DNA of 64,000 nt, from the NCBI RefSeq assembly GCF_003590095.1, contig NC_039483.1, forward strand, positions 16,988,001-17,052,000. Reading direction: 5' to 3'. Shown here piece after piece: positions 1-13,200 of the stretch. The translations under genes and the position numbers were made by a program. Origin of the DNA: Trichoplusia ni. Lineage: Eukaryota > Arthropoda > Insecta > Lepidoptera > Noctuidae. The notes beneath the pieces are model-generated. The model did no database searches. It was not told the origin of the DNA and worked only from the letters and a program-made list of their open reading frames with translations. Position 1 is the stretch's first letter. The number at the start of each line of letters is the position of its first letter.

Positions 1-49
1 GGTTATAATATTCAATTAATTGACTGTTGATAGCTAATTATATAAATAC

Positions 50-743
50 CATGTGGCTGTAGGTCTTGTGAGTCAGTGCACTGATGCAGCAGTGCCCTAG
101 CTTCAGCCAGCTCAGCGTGTGCCGTCGCCTCCCTCTCATTCGCCGCCCGCAGTTCGTCCCTCCTCAACTCAGCGGCTTCACGCATCTCGCCAATCTCCCT
201 CACCAACTCCTCAGCCTTCAAGCGCCATGACGCGATCTCCATCTTCGCTTCTTCAAGCGCCGCCTTGACTGCCGCAGCATCAGATAAAGCAACTCTTGCT
301 GCATTTCGCGCCTCCTCAAGCTCCGCTGAGTTATCACGCTCTGGACTCTCCCGTACTTTTAAAGACTGTTCCTCTTTCAAATTCCGAATTTGAGTCTCGT
401 ATTTCTTAATCTCTACAACGTGTCGTTCTGTAAGTTCAGTGCGTTCTTCTCGCAGTTGTGAGATTTCTTCTTGAAGCGATGTTATCCGTAAATTTAATTC
501 GTTTTTCCGACGTGCCTCGTCAGCCTGATAACTTTCAAGTTCGGCATTTAAATGCCTCTGTACGTCTAAAGCTGTCTGATAACTTCGTCTTGCGTCGTGT
601 AATTCTTGTTTTGTCGCTTCGTAACTGCTAGAAACATTGTCGAACTGTTTCTTTAGCAAATAGTATCGTTCACTTAATTCGCCGTTGGTTAGTTCCTCGG
701 CTTCAGTACAATTTGTCTTGTTGCTGATTGTAGAGTAATTCAT
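50..743 (-). CDS. Coiled-coil protein, first coding exon (partial)
   Basis: The ATG is at 743 and the frame stays open leftward. The exon probably ends at 50, where the minus strand reads CATG|GTATTT, so about 231 residues plus one base are seen and the rest lies outside the window. The protein is almost entirely charged alpha-helix, rich in Glu, Arg, Leu, Ala and Gln, with long heptad-like stretches (about residues 25-215) and no transmembrane segment or catalytic motif. The style resembles long cytoskeletal or kinetochore coiled-coil proteins such as Spindly, but I saw no diagnostic Spindly box, so the name is withheld. It lies head to head with Sec8, and the two starts are 470 bp apart. 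The exon is GC-rich compared with the flanking DNA, as are the other coding exons here. I am confident it is a real exon and unsure of its identity. Confidence 0.7.
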
Positions 744-1213
744 TTTAAAGGCACATTAATATATTTTTATTAACTTGCAGAATTAATAGAGGTTTCTTAG
801 TAATCTAAATACACAAAAGTCCACTTTCTTTACAAACAAAACGAACTTTTGAATTCAAATGAATTAACATATGACATGTCGTCCTAAAAGTATAGTTCGT
901 TTTCATGTTTTTTGTTTGTAATTATAAAATTCATTTAAGACATCATTTAAAAATGATAACAACATTTAAATAGAATAAATTAATCATAAAAAGTATTATT
1001 TTATCTTTATTTGATATAATGTAAAAATAATGCACAACCCAGACAGTGTCTTTAAATTTCCAAACGAACGCATGTTTTGTCATCAATTCTTTTGACATTC
1101 AAACAGCAGAAATTTGACAGTTCTACATTTATTTGGGGCGGATAGTGTTGAATAACAAAGTTTTACCAGAAAAATAAGGAAAAACAACGTATTGTGAAAA
1201 TAGAAAAAATATA
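744..1213. promoter_or_regulatory. Shared divergent promoter / 5' UTR interval
   Basis: These 470 bp separate the start codons of the leftward coiled-coil gene and rightward Sec8, so both promoters and both 5' UTRs must fit here unless an upstream noncoding exon exists. The sequence is AT-rich with no open frame. I see no convincing TATA box or initiator that would fix either transcription start. The bidirectional role is inferred from the arrangement. Confidence 0.45.
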
Positions 1214-4200
1214 ATGTCATCTCCTCCTCCTACTAAACCCCCTCGGGGGGTAAAACAAGGAAAAGAGACCGTAAGTTAAAACAGTTTCAGTATTAATCAT
1301 GTTTCAGAACTACAAAGTAAGGATTTTTTGCCTTTTTACAATAATTGATCATACCTTGACGTGTTTAATAAATTTATTGCTATTGTAGATAGTATTTTGT
1401 TCGTAATATATATAGTTTTGTAATGAATTCGTTTATATTTTTAAGTAAAAAACACTATCTGTGCTACTTCTTGTCGATTCGGCTATCGTGTTCAGAGATA
1501 ATTTCTGCGGCGCGTCACATTCATCCCACCACCGCTAATTAATTTAAATTTATAAGCAAAAAAATTTTATATGTGGCTTTTCGTCATGACGTGTATCTCT
1601 CTAATGTTTTTCCTAGCTGGTCTATTTAATCCAAACCAGAACCCTGACTACTCTGCTTTTGTTTCCTGTTGTATACTTAAATTCCAATCTTTTTTCAGAG
1701 TGGTTTGCTCATGTCAGTAATCCGTACCCTCTCCGCAAGTGAGACTAATGAACAGCGGGAGAAAGAGAGAGCAAAACTAGAGAAAGAGTACAAGAAAAGT
1801 GATGCAAGACTTGATGAGTTGGTGGCTGCACATGCTCAGGAGATTATGGAAGTTATGCAGGTGATTATTGTATTGTATGCAATAAACATTTTGATTTTGA
1901 TTTTGCTTTTATTCAATTTGTTTAGGTACTCTTAGGTGTTTCTGATGAAATTAATTAAGTAATTTAAAGTAATAGTCTAACATAATATATAACTAAGTGT
2001 TTGTATTTGTAGACCAGAATTTTATTTGTTATACAGCTTGAATGTATACTTAATTAATACCAAACATAAGAAGTTACTTGTTATTCCTACTCCATAAGAA
2101 TAAGGTTTTGGAATAATAGCTTTCAATAGCTTTAGAACACACCCATTGTGACCTCATTGTAATGAAGACAAATGAAAAATTTGCCTTGTATGACTAATTT
2201 CTAAATTGTGTCATACTAAATAGGAAAGGTGTCACTCCTGTTGAATACAATTACAATACTCAACTGAAACCAAATACTTATTTCAACAAAGAGGTTTTTA
2301 AAGCTCTTTAAACTACTTAAGGAATAATGGATTTATTTATGGAATATTCCAACATGTACCAACATTTACTCCAGAAATTCAGCAGTGTAGTATCAGCTCT
2401 GTCAGTGTGGGGCCAGCACTGTGACGCGGTGGTCGCACGGCTGGGCGCGTGTCGCGGTCTGCTACGGCTGCGACGCGACGACTTAAGGAGGCTGTGGGCT
2501 GATGCCCGCACACATCATTATGCTTTACAGATGTTGACTGACATGTGAGTATATTGTATATTTCACATAGCAGTTTTTAAATTAGTAGCAGGCTTTGTTT
2601 GCTCAAGCAGTCAAAAATTATTCTTGATCAATAAGAACCAATAAAATTAAAAATAATAGTGAAATGCAACATTCCCGTTATTAGGTCACTTTGTTTCTTA
2701 CTTCTTATTGTTTTTTTTTTTATATCAATGCCGAAGTTCTTTTTGTGGGCAACGTTAATAAAATCGTGTCTAAGAATTGCTTTGTTCAGTCCACCACAGA
2801 ACCTGCTTGTTTTTCAACATTAAATCTTTATTGAGGAGCTGTTCACTGTTGAAGCTTATTCTGTTGTGGTATGGTTAGCGAGCGCGTGGTGGTGTCGGAG
2901 CGCTCGACGCGCGAGTCGCTGAGCGCGGGGCGCGTGCTGGGCGCGGCGCACACGCTGAGCGCGGCGCTCGACACCGCCAACACCACGCTCTCACACGTCA
3001 CCGCGCTCAACGCCACCCGCCAACACCTGCAGGTACACACGAGTGGAATCCTCAATATGTCTTTAAAGAAAAAATGTTCGATTCCAAAATGGACATTCTG
3101 GTTGATATAAATGGATTTTATAAACGTCATCTTTCACAATTTCAGTTCATTTTCAATTTTATTTTACTTAATATAACATGGGTTTGTGACACTGCACAGG
3201 TCAAAAGTAATTCTCATAGTAATGCTCTAATGATGTTCTCAATACCCTGCTTGCAGTGTTTTAAATAGGAACCCTATAGACCAATTATCTTGGCATTATG
3301 TGCCCTATAGCTATCCTTTAAAGTTTTAAATATGCTCTCAAAAAACTGAAATGGTATTTGAGTATTCATCTAAGTTGAAGAATATCTATATTTCTTGCAG
3401 TTAAAGAAACGTGAACTGGTAGACGTGATAGTTCGTCGTCTAAGCGAAGCGGTGTATCGCGACGAACGCGCGCCTCTTACTCGACGCGTTTCGGCTCGGA
3501 GGCGAACTGCCCTCTTACTTGCTGGTAAATTGTCTACTTCAACTAATTTCAAAAAGAATTAGGTTATCGTCGATTCGCGTGTATTTTTGGTTGGTGGTGT
3601 AGGATTGTACGTTTTTTTAAGGTAATTATTTACATCAAATCTGACGTTTTGAAATCATCTGAAAAATAAAACAACACCACTTAATTTTACATTACTCACC
3701 ATATATATACTCTGATAAAGCTTGACAAAAATTTAAGGTTATTTAGACAAATCCCAAACACACATAAAAAAACCAATGATCATACTTTTTCCTTAAACTT
3801 ACATAATCTTCTAGAACTGACTAAGAGTGAGGAAGTCACGGACGCGTATCTGCAAGAAGTGACTCCTGAATTCGAAGCTTCGCTCTCGGAAGAAGATAAA
3901 ACCTTCGAGACCACCGTCATGATATCTCTGGAGGCTCTCGGAGTGTTGGAACAGCTGAAAGAAGCAACTGAGGTAAGTTACTTAGAAAACTGTAGTGACT
4001 GGCCGAGTTCTAGGTTGAAAAGATCCAGAAAGTAGAGTATAAAGAACGTTTACGATGAATTCCCTCTCCCATGTAATTCATATTAAACTATTTTAGGCAC
4101 TAAACGCTACAGATGTTGTCTTTTCAAATACGAAAATCTTGGGGTTTCCCCAAGATCCAAATTGATAAAGAAATTTTTATCTTCTGTTTGAGTAAATTAT

Positions 4201-7200
4201 AATTGAATTGAACGCGCCGTGCAAAAATTGTGGTAACATTAATAAAGTTTACATTCTCCAAAAACGAGGTGTGCTGACAGTTTGATTACTCTTACATGCG
4301 ACTTTGTCTAGTTGCCTAAGCAATAAAGAAAGCGATCCTAAAGAGTGGATTAAAACATAAATCGTGCAACTTTGAAAATAAAAAACATCTTTATCTTTCC
4401 CAGAAATTCAGGGTCCAAATTCAACACGAACTATTGGAAGTGATCGATTCCGTGTCCCGTCGTATCATCGAAGAGGGAGAGGTCGAAGCGGACGCCGAGT
4501 GCGAGGAGGATGGTGAGATACCGGACAGCGAGGGTGTGACAGAGTCGGGACGACCGCTCGCTAGGCTGGTTACAAGTCTCGGTGAAGAGTTTAGGGCATG
4601 TGCTTCTAGGAATAAAAGGTAATTGTGAAGGCAAAAATGTTTGTGTTCAGAGAAAATTGAGTCATATGATTAAAACTATATGACTTAATTTGCGATGAAA
4701 AGTGTTTTTATTTATGTTTTTCTCGCTCTTATTTAGATTACTGCAACTTTGGAGAGCGACTTTGCAAAAGTATCGCCTGCCAGATTCCTGCTTGCACACT
4801 GAACAGCATTACTGGAGTGCAGTTCAACAAGTGGTAAGCTAAGACCGTCTAATCATATGAAAATTACTTTAATATTCTATAGTTTCGCCAACATTAGTGT
4901 ATAGAAATTTTGGACCGTATACAACGTGTACTCTTCTCCAAGTAAAGGCGTATAGGATTCGATAAGTTTTTCCGAGACAAGTAATGGCACTTAGTAGCCT
5001 ATCCCCCCCAGCTGCAGCTGCTGCTGACGGAGTACCTGGAGATCGAGAGCGTGACGCTGGCGGCGGCGCGCGCGGGCGGGGCGGCGCCCGACGCGCCCGA
5101 CCTGCGCCTCGCCGACTACTTCGCCAGGAAGAGGCCGCAGCGCCGCAGGAACAAGCTGTTCAAACTGGCCGGTAATACTCGTGGCCGGATTTAATAATGT
5201 TATATTATGTAGAAAAAAAATATTTACATTTAACTTTATCTATATTAACAATTTTTTTATTTAGATTGGAAGATGTAACTTTATCGACAGTAAGTTTAAA
5301 TCTTGCGTTCTCAGTTTAATATTGCATCATACTCAATCCTTATAAATGAAATGTATTTTGCCCAAAGTAGTCCATACCATAGGAAAAGCAAATCAGGAAG
5401 CTTGCTAGGTACTCTGTGAGCGATTTGTTGTAGATTCGAGTCCCTCGTAGAGTTTTGTTACGAATGACAAACCCAACCAAGGATTAATATCTAAGTATGG
5501 GAGACGTCTTTTTTCGTTATTGACTCAATATAATAACTGTGAATAGGTCCCCCTGCCCCGTCCCCGTCGCTGGCCCGGCGGCAGGCCTACCCGCTGGTGT
5601 GCCGGCCCGACCCCGCACACCTGCACGCGGTCCTACCCGCCCTGCACCCGCTCTGCGCGCACATCGAGCCTGTCACCGGGTACGTAACCTACTGTATAAG
5701 CAGTCTGGGTACTGTTATATCCTAAATTACACGCGCAGGAATATAAAATTAAACCGATGACACCGCGGGTTTACACGTGTCATCGTGTATAGTTTCAATA
5801 AGTCTATGTCAGCATTTACTCGCCGCTCGTAATTTTTCCATAAAGATTAAGCAGTGTGGATTTGAACGCCGTCGCGGAACATATTTTATAATTGTAAACT
5901 CTTTAATTAATTAAAAGTATTTCAGAGTAATTTCTATATCCTTTTTTTAAAAAGTCATCCTGAACCCACCCCGTAACAGTGGTGTCAGAAGTGGGATACT
6001 AACAATCGTTGGCTAGTATCCTATTAAAACTACGGAGTGCGTGTTAATATTACAAACTCTTACAAACTCTTACAAACTCCTACAAGCTCTTACAAACTCT
6101 TAAGAACTATTACGAATTCATACCAGCTCTTATCAGTGTGTGTGTGCATTAATAACTTTGAAATCCAACGTTAAAACGACGACGAGGTTATACTCCGTCC
6201 AATATCGTCGTCTACCGATACCGCCTGCTGCCAAACACGTGGTGCCACGTGTTCTCTGCGCGTGTCTGCACAACGTGGCGGAGCCAGCTCGTATTACTTA
6301 CCTGACGGTGTAGTCGCGCCTTGCTGCTGCCATCCTGCCTATTCAAACACTCACCTGAAGAACTTACCTGCTGGTGTTCCGGATCGCTGCCGTACAAGCT
6401 TCCCGGTGTGGGTCGTCTTGCTGTTGCTGCTTGCTGCCTGCTGCCTGCAAGTGCGACCTACCTTCTCTCCGCCAGAAGTCGGCGATGTCCACACTCCTTC
6501 TCGCGGTGCTGCTGTGAGTCGAATATTTTATCACTTTATTGCAAGTTCCTGTCCATATTCCTGTCCTAGGTCTAACTGAGAACCTATTATAATTTTTAGA
6601 GGATTCAAATTTAAATAAAAATGAGTAAATCCGAAATTTCCCTTAGCGAACAATATCCAATCAAAATTCTATGCGATTTTATTGACACATATAAGGGAGA
6701 TCGTGAAACCTTGCCTGCATTTTTAACGAACTGCCAAAATGCACTAGGTCTAGCGTCCGAGAGTCAGAAAAAGCTCATTCTCAAATATATCCTTTCCAAA
6801 TTGAGAGGCAAGGCTCAGATAGCTTGCTCAAACAAGGTCTTCGAGGACTTTGAATCTTTACAGTCGTTCCTTCGCCAAAATTTCGGCGAAAGGAAACATT
6901 ACAACCATTTGTTTTTCGAGTTGCAATCATGTAGGCAACAAGAGAACGAATCGGTATCACAATTTGCTCTGCGCCTAGAAACCTGCCTCACCGACATGCA
7001 GTCCGAGATACACAACTCTGAGACTCTTAAAAAAGACTTATCAGGTAGAATTGCAATGACGGAAGACCTAGCTCTACATACTTTCACCTTTGGTTTACAT
7101 TCTAGTTTACGCAATATGGTGAGAAGCAGAAATCCTAAAACATTAAATGATGCAATTAATATTGCTATTGAGGAAGAGAAAATTTACAACTTCACTCTCA

Positions 7201-10200
7201 AGGTCTCCCCAAAAACTATAAAAAATTGTACATTCTGTAATAGGACAGGGCACTTGGAAAGTCAATGCATAAAAAAGAAACGCTCTTTGTCTCAGCCTTC
7301 AACTTCGTTTACTGCCAAAACCCAAACCTTTTCAGATTCTCGAACTCAAAGTAAACCAAGTCAGGCGAAAGATGTAGTTTGCGCATATTGTAATAAGACC
7401 GGACATCATATTTCCCAGTGTTACAATCGCCAATATAACAATTCTAGGAAGAACAATCCTCCGGTTCAGCACAATATCATAACGTCGTCGCCTGATCAAG
7501 TTGATTCGTGGGAAGAAATTGAACAACATGACGATTTAAACTAAAGAGTCGGGTATCGTTTGCGTGCCACATTGCGCCCGACCATATTTCAGGCACAACA
7601 AAATCTCACGTTCCTCACATTTCAAACTCACGACGTCATTCCAATTTCTTCAAACACGAATCCAAAAATAATTTGACCATGCGACCGGGTAACCAGCCCC
7701 AAACTGAAGGTCAATCTAAAATTTATTTGACCATGCGACAGGGTAACCAGTCCCAAACTGAAGGTCAACTTCAAAATCATTTGACCATGCGACCGGGTAA
7801 CCAGCCCCAAACTGAAGGTCAATCTAAAATTTATTTGACCATGCGACAGGGTAACCAGTCCCAAACTGAAGGTCAACTTCAAAATCATTTGACCATGCGA
7901 CCGGGTAACCAGCCCCAAACTGAAGGTCAATCTAAAACTTATTTGGCCATGCGACAGGGTAACCAGTCCCAAACTGAAGGTCAACCTCAAAATAATTTGA
8001 TCATGCGACCGGGTAACCAGCCCCAAACCGAAGGTCAACATCAAAATAATTTGACCATGCGACCGGGTAACCGGCCCCAAACTGAAGGTCTATCTAATAT
8101 CTCTCTGGCCATGCGACAGGGTAATCAGCCCCAAACCGAAGGTCAGTCGTACTTGGCTAATCGACAGGGTAAGCAGCCCCAAACTGACAGCCTTTCCAAA
8201 TTTTCGTCAGCCATACAACAGGGCAAACAGTCCCGAAATGAAGGCTATTGTATCTCACATAAATCCGGACATGTTTCGACTAAAACCTCTGTCCCATTAA
8301 ATTCTAATAAGCTTCAAAATCCGGTACTCCGGGAGTCCATTACTCCAATTTACGAAATAAAAACGTCTAAAATCTCTCTGCCTCATATACTCCTTAACAC
8401 TAAATATTCACAGAAACCTCTATGTTTCCTTATTGACACGGGAGCTAGCGTTAGTATTGTTAAACTTCGACAATTCACTTCTATGCCTATCTTATCTAAT
8501 GATAAAATCAAACTTAAAGGTCTCAGTGAAGATGACTCACACTGTGAGACCTTAGGGTCATTTACGATGGATCTTGAATACATATTTTCGTCGCAATCTA
8601 AGCTTTCCTTTAGCTATGTTTTCCACGCTCTTAGTGATAAAGTGAGGCTTAATTACGACGGTATTTTAGGTAATGATTTTTTACAAAAACTTGAATGCGA
8701 TATTAAGTACTCCCAAAATTCATTGCTCATACAAGGTCATCTTATACCATTAAATTTTAGTAATCCTATCTATGTAATCCCGCCTCGTTCTGAGGCCATA
8801 GTTGAATGTCCTGTCTCAAATTCTTTAATCGAGTTAAACACAATGAAGGAAGCTCTAGTTCTCGATCATATGTATGCCGAAGGAGTTTATGTAGCAAACT
8901 GTATTGTGTCGGTAAAACCAAACAATCGTGTAAACGTTTCGATACTCAATACTACTGAATCTCAAGTAATATTTAAAAATTATCATATCCATTTAATTCC
9001 TTTCGAGAGCGTGACAACACCTTCCCAGTCGGTTAATGGTGACAATGTCCAAATCACTCATCATATAGATGATATGCCCTCAGATAGATCACAACGCGTG
9101 CTCGATCTTATTCGAACAGAACATTTAAACCCTGAGGAAACAAAACGGCTCTTAGAGTGTTGTTCAAACTATACAGATATCTTTTATCTTGAGGGCGAGC
9201 CTCTAACTTGCACTAACGCTATTGAACATTCTATTAATACTGGAGATGCTGCCCCTATACATGCAAAATCATACCGTTTTCCCGAATGCCACAAAGGGGA
9301 GGTCGAGAGCCAAATAAAGAAAATGCTCGACCAAAATATTATTCGTCCTTCAAAATCACCGTGGAGTGCCCCTATCTGGGTAGTGCCCAAAAAAATAGAC
9401 TCATCGGGAAAACAGAAATGGAGGATAGTCATCGATTACAGGAAACTGAACGATGTGACTGTCACCGAAATATATCCCATACCTTTAATTACCGATATTC
9501 TTGACCAATTAGGCCACTCAAAATACTTTAGCACACTCGACCTTATAAGTGGCTTTCATCAAATAAAGCTTGACCCAAAAGACGCGTCCAAAACTGGTTT
9601 CACAGTGGTAGGAAACGAAATCTCCGGCCACTATGAATTTACCAGAATGCCATTCGGTCTAAAAAATGCTCCTGCGACATTTCAAAAACTCATGAACACC
9701 GTCTTATCGGGTCTTCAAGGTCTTCACTGTTACATATATTTAGATGACTGCATTATATACAGCGAAAACCTTCAATCCCATATAGAAAAGCTTAATTTAG
9801 TCTTTGACAGATTTCGTCAGTTTAATCTTAAATTGCAACCTGCGAAATGCGAATTCTTAAGACGGGAAGTTGCATATCTCGGTCACATGATTACGGATCA
9901 AGGTGTCTATCCTAACCCAGACAAAACCAAGGCCGTAACTCAGTTCCCGACTCCTAAATGTCCAAAGGACATTAAATCGTTCTTAGGTTTAGTAGGATAT
10001 TATAGGCGTTTCATTGAAAATTTTTCAAAGATAACTAAACCTTTAACCTCCCTTTTAAAAAAGGACGCCGTGTTTAATTGGTCGGGCGATCAGGAGAACG
10101 CATTTAATATCTTGAAACAAAAACTAACGACAGCTCCACTCCTACAGTATCCCAATTTTAGTCAACCTTTTATTTTGACAACTGACGCGTCTAATTACGC

Positions 10201-13200
10201 GGTAGGCGCCATATTATCACAAGGTGAGATAGGCAAAGACAAGCCTATCGCATACGCGTCTCGAACGCTTAACAAAGCCGAAGGTAATTACTCCACTACC
10301 GAAAAGGAACTTTTGGCTATTCTCTTCGGTGTAAAAACCTTCAGGCCCTATCTATTCGGTTACCGATTTAAAATCGTTACCGATCACAAACCTTTGGTTT
10401 GGTTATTTAACGTCAAAGACCCCGGACCTAGATTGATTCGTTGGCGTCTAAAATTAGAGGAATATGACTACGAGATAGTTCACAAACAGGGTAAATTAAA
10501 TTGTAACGCTGATGCTTTGTCACGCTTCCCATTAATAAACTATAACAATATAATAAATCGCCCCGTATGCGCTATCGACGACAATACGTCGCCCTACAAT
10601 TGTCCTTCGCCGTCTACATCGGACACTTACGAGAAGTATCTAAAAACCATAAGACAGTCAACGTTTTCTTTTGATACTGTAATTCAAGAGCACAAGGAGT
10701 CTTTACTCAAGGCCAAATGTAAATTAATAACTTATCCTACGGCAATCGACCTAGACGATTCGGTACCGTATTGCAAAGAAATCATAGACTTATCTACAAG
10801 TCAACCTAATATTCGTGACATAGAACGCGAACTCTATACCCTGTATAGCACCTCAAACGATAGTCATTTGTTTACACATTTATTCGTGCGGTTGCATCAC
10901 TATGATGAAATGTCATACAAAGATATATTTAAATTATTAGTTGAATATCGGGATATGATACAATTTTGGTATAGAGAGGAGAAGGAATTCGCTATATCAG
11001 ATTTCTCCGACCCATATACAAAACTTTCATATACAAAGATCTATAATATTATAGCTTACGTTTTTCACAATAGCGGCATTAAAGTTAATATTTATAAAAA
11101 TTCTATTTTGTTTCCTACACCTGATGAGGTTAAACAAATACTTCGCGACAATCATGATTTACCGTCTGCCGGTCATCCCGGCATCACACGAATGTTAGAA
11201 AGAATTAAATCTATGTATTGGTGGAAAAACATGCGCCAGGACATTGAAGATTACGTCAAAAATTGCAAGTCTTGTCAGATAAATAAACCGCTACGCCAAA
11301 CTAATCGTGCCCCAATGATTATAACTTCTACAGCAACGAAGCCACTCGAGAAATTATTTTTAGACATTGTCGGCCCTCTGCCGGAAACTTACGAATTCAA
11401 ATATAAATTCATTCTCACCATTCAGGATGACTTGACGAAATATTCGCAAGCCTATCCGTTACAAACGTGCTCAGCAGACGAGACTGCTAAGAAATTAGTT
11501 CATTTCATTTCGCACCTCGGAATCCCTAGAATGATCGTCACCGATCAAGGTACAAATTTTAGTTCCGAGGTAATAAAGCAGCTCAGTAAATTATTCGGTA
11601 TCAAACACATTCTTATTGCGCCTTATCACCCGCAATCAAATGGTGCACTAGAGCGGAGCCATTCGACACTTAAAGAATATCTGAGGCCTTTTGTCAACGA
11701 AAATGCACATACATGGGACCTGTACTTAAACACGGCCATGTTCTCTTACAATTCGAATGTCCACTCTACCACTAACTACTCACCGTTTGAATTACTTCTG
11801 GGTTTTAAGCCATATATTCCTAAATCCATAGACACCTTAGAAAATAATACCTACACAGATTATGTTAGAGTATTAAATCATAGGTTGTATTACAGTAGAC
11901 AAAAAGCGCTACAAAATATACAAGACTCTAAAGAGAGGTCTAAACGTCATTATGATTCGCACGCTAAGCCTATCACATACAATGTCGGGGACTTAGTGTA
12001 TCTCAAATGTCACCACAAACAAAATAAAGCCTTGTCCCCAATTTGGAAGGGTCCATATAAAATCATTAAAATCAACGGGAATCATACCGTGACTCTTCTC
12101 ATAAATCGTAAGCATGTACGTCATCATTACGACGAAATAAAGTTAGCTCTAGACGATACAATAACTTAATCCTATTTCAGGCACCTTGTTGCGGCGTGCA
12201 CATGTCATCAAGTCGTCACGCCAATAATAAGTGGTTCCGGTTTATACTTTGATAAAATGATCGACGTCAAATTTACCAACGATGACTGGAACATAGTCAC
12301 GTACTTAGACATTAAGAAAATACAATCGCATTTAGATATAGTCGAATCTCTATTCGTTAGGATTAGTTCTTATTGTGAGAATAATAGTTCATCTAAGGTT
12401 CAAATAGATTGTTTAAACGCGCTATCAGCGTTGCGAAGCCAGCATGAAAACAACATAAAAAAATATTCGTCGGTTTCATATATCCTTAGTAATCAGATGG
12501 TAAATAATAAGCGGTCTAAACGAGGCTTAATCAATGCCGGCGGATCTATTTTGAAAACCCTTTTCGGCATCTTAGACTCGGACGACGCTATCAAATTCTC
12601 GGAAGCTATAGACCAAGTACAATCGGACGAAAACCAATTACTTCATTTAATGAGAGATAATATCCACGTTATCAAATCGACTATAACGACGTTTAATAGC
12701 TCTATGTCTAAGTTAAACGAAAACGAAAGTCGACTCAATAAAAACATCGAATTAATTGACCATGCTTTCCAAATATTATCAAACTCAAATGACAAACTAG
12801 AAATTAAATCTAACATAAATGTTTATCTTAATGCTGTCGAAGGTATCATCATCTCATTGTCATTTGATATCGAGGATATTAATAACGCGATTTTATTTAG
12901 TAAAATGAATATTTTGCATCCCACTGTACTTAGTCCTTATCAGCTCTATAGCGAACTTGAACAGAATGTGAATAATATGCCAAGGTATTATGAACTCCCT
13001 GTGTCTCCCTTATCTTTACAAAATATTCACGACCTTATCGATGTTTCGCAACTGGCATCTTATATCCATAATTACAAGATAATTGTTATCATTAAAATCC
13101 CGCTCGTACTACCTCAGACCTATAACTTATACCATGTCATACCAATGCCTATTCCCTATGATATTACGCAACCTAATACCTTTGCCCTTATCTCTCCTAG

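Noticed and set aside
5390..5480. Possible tRNA-SINE with GATTCGAGTCCC B box in Sec8 intron 9
   Set aside because: No convincing A box or body; too weak to list.
6262..6579. 105-residue open frame in the retroelement leader
   Set aside because: It overlaps the env leader exon in another frame, is Cys/Pro-rich without motifs and resembles no errantivirus protein.
7628..8080. 150-residue minus-strand open frame with repeats
   Set aside because: It is the mirror of the 54-bp tandem repeat in pol; a repeat whose length is a multiple of 3 opens several frames at once.
7673..8250. Possible CRISPR-like array
   Set aside because: Repeats are contiguous, coding and inside a eukaryotic retroelement; no spacers.
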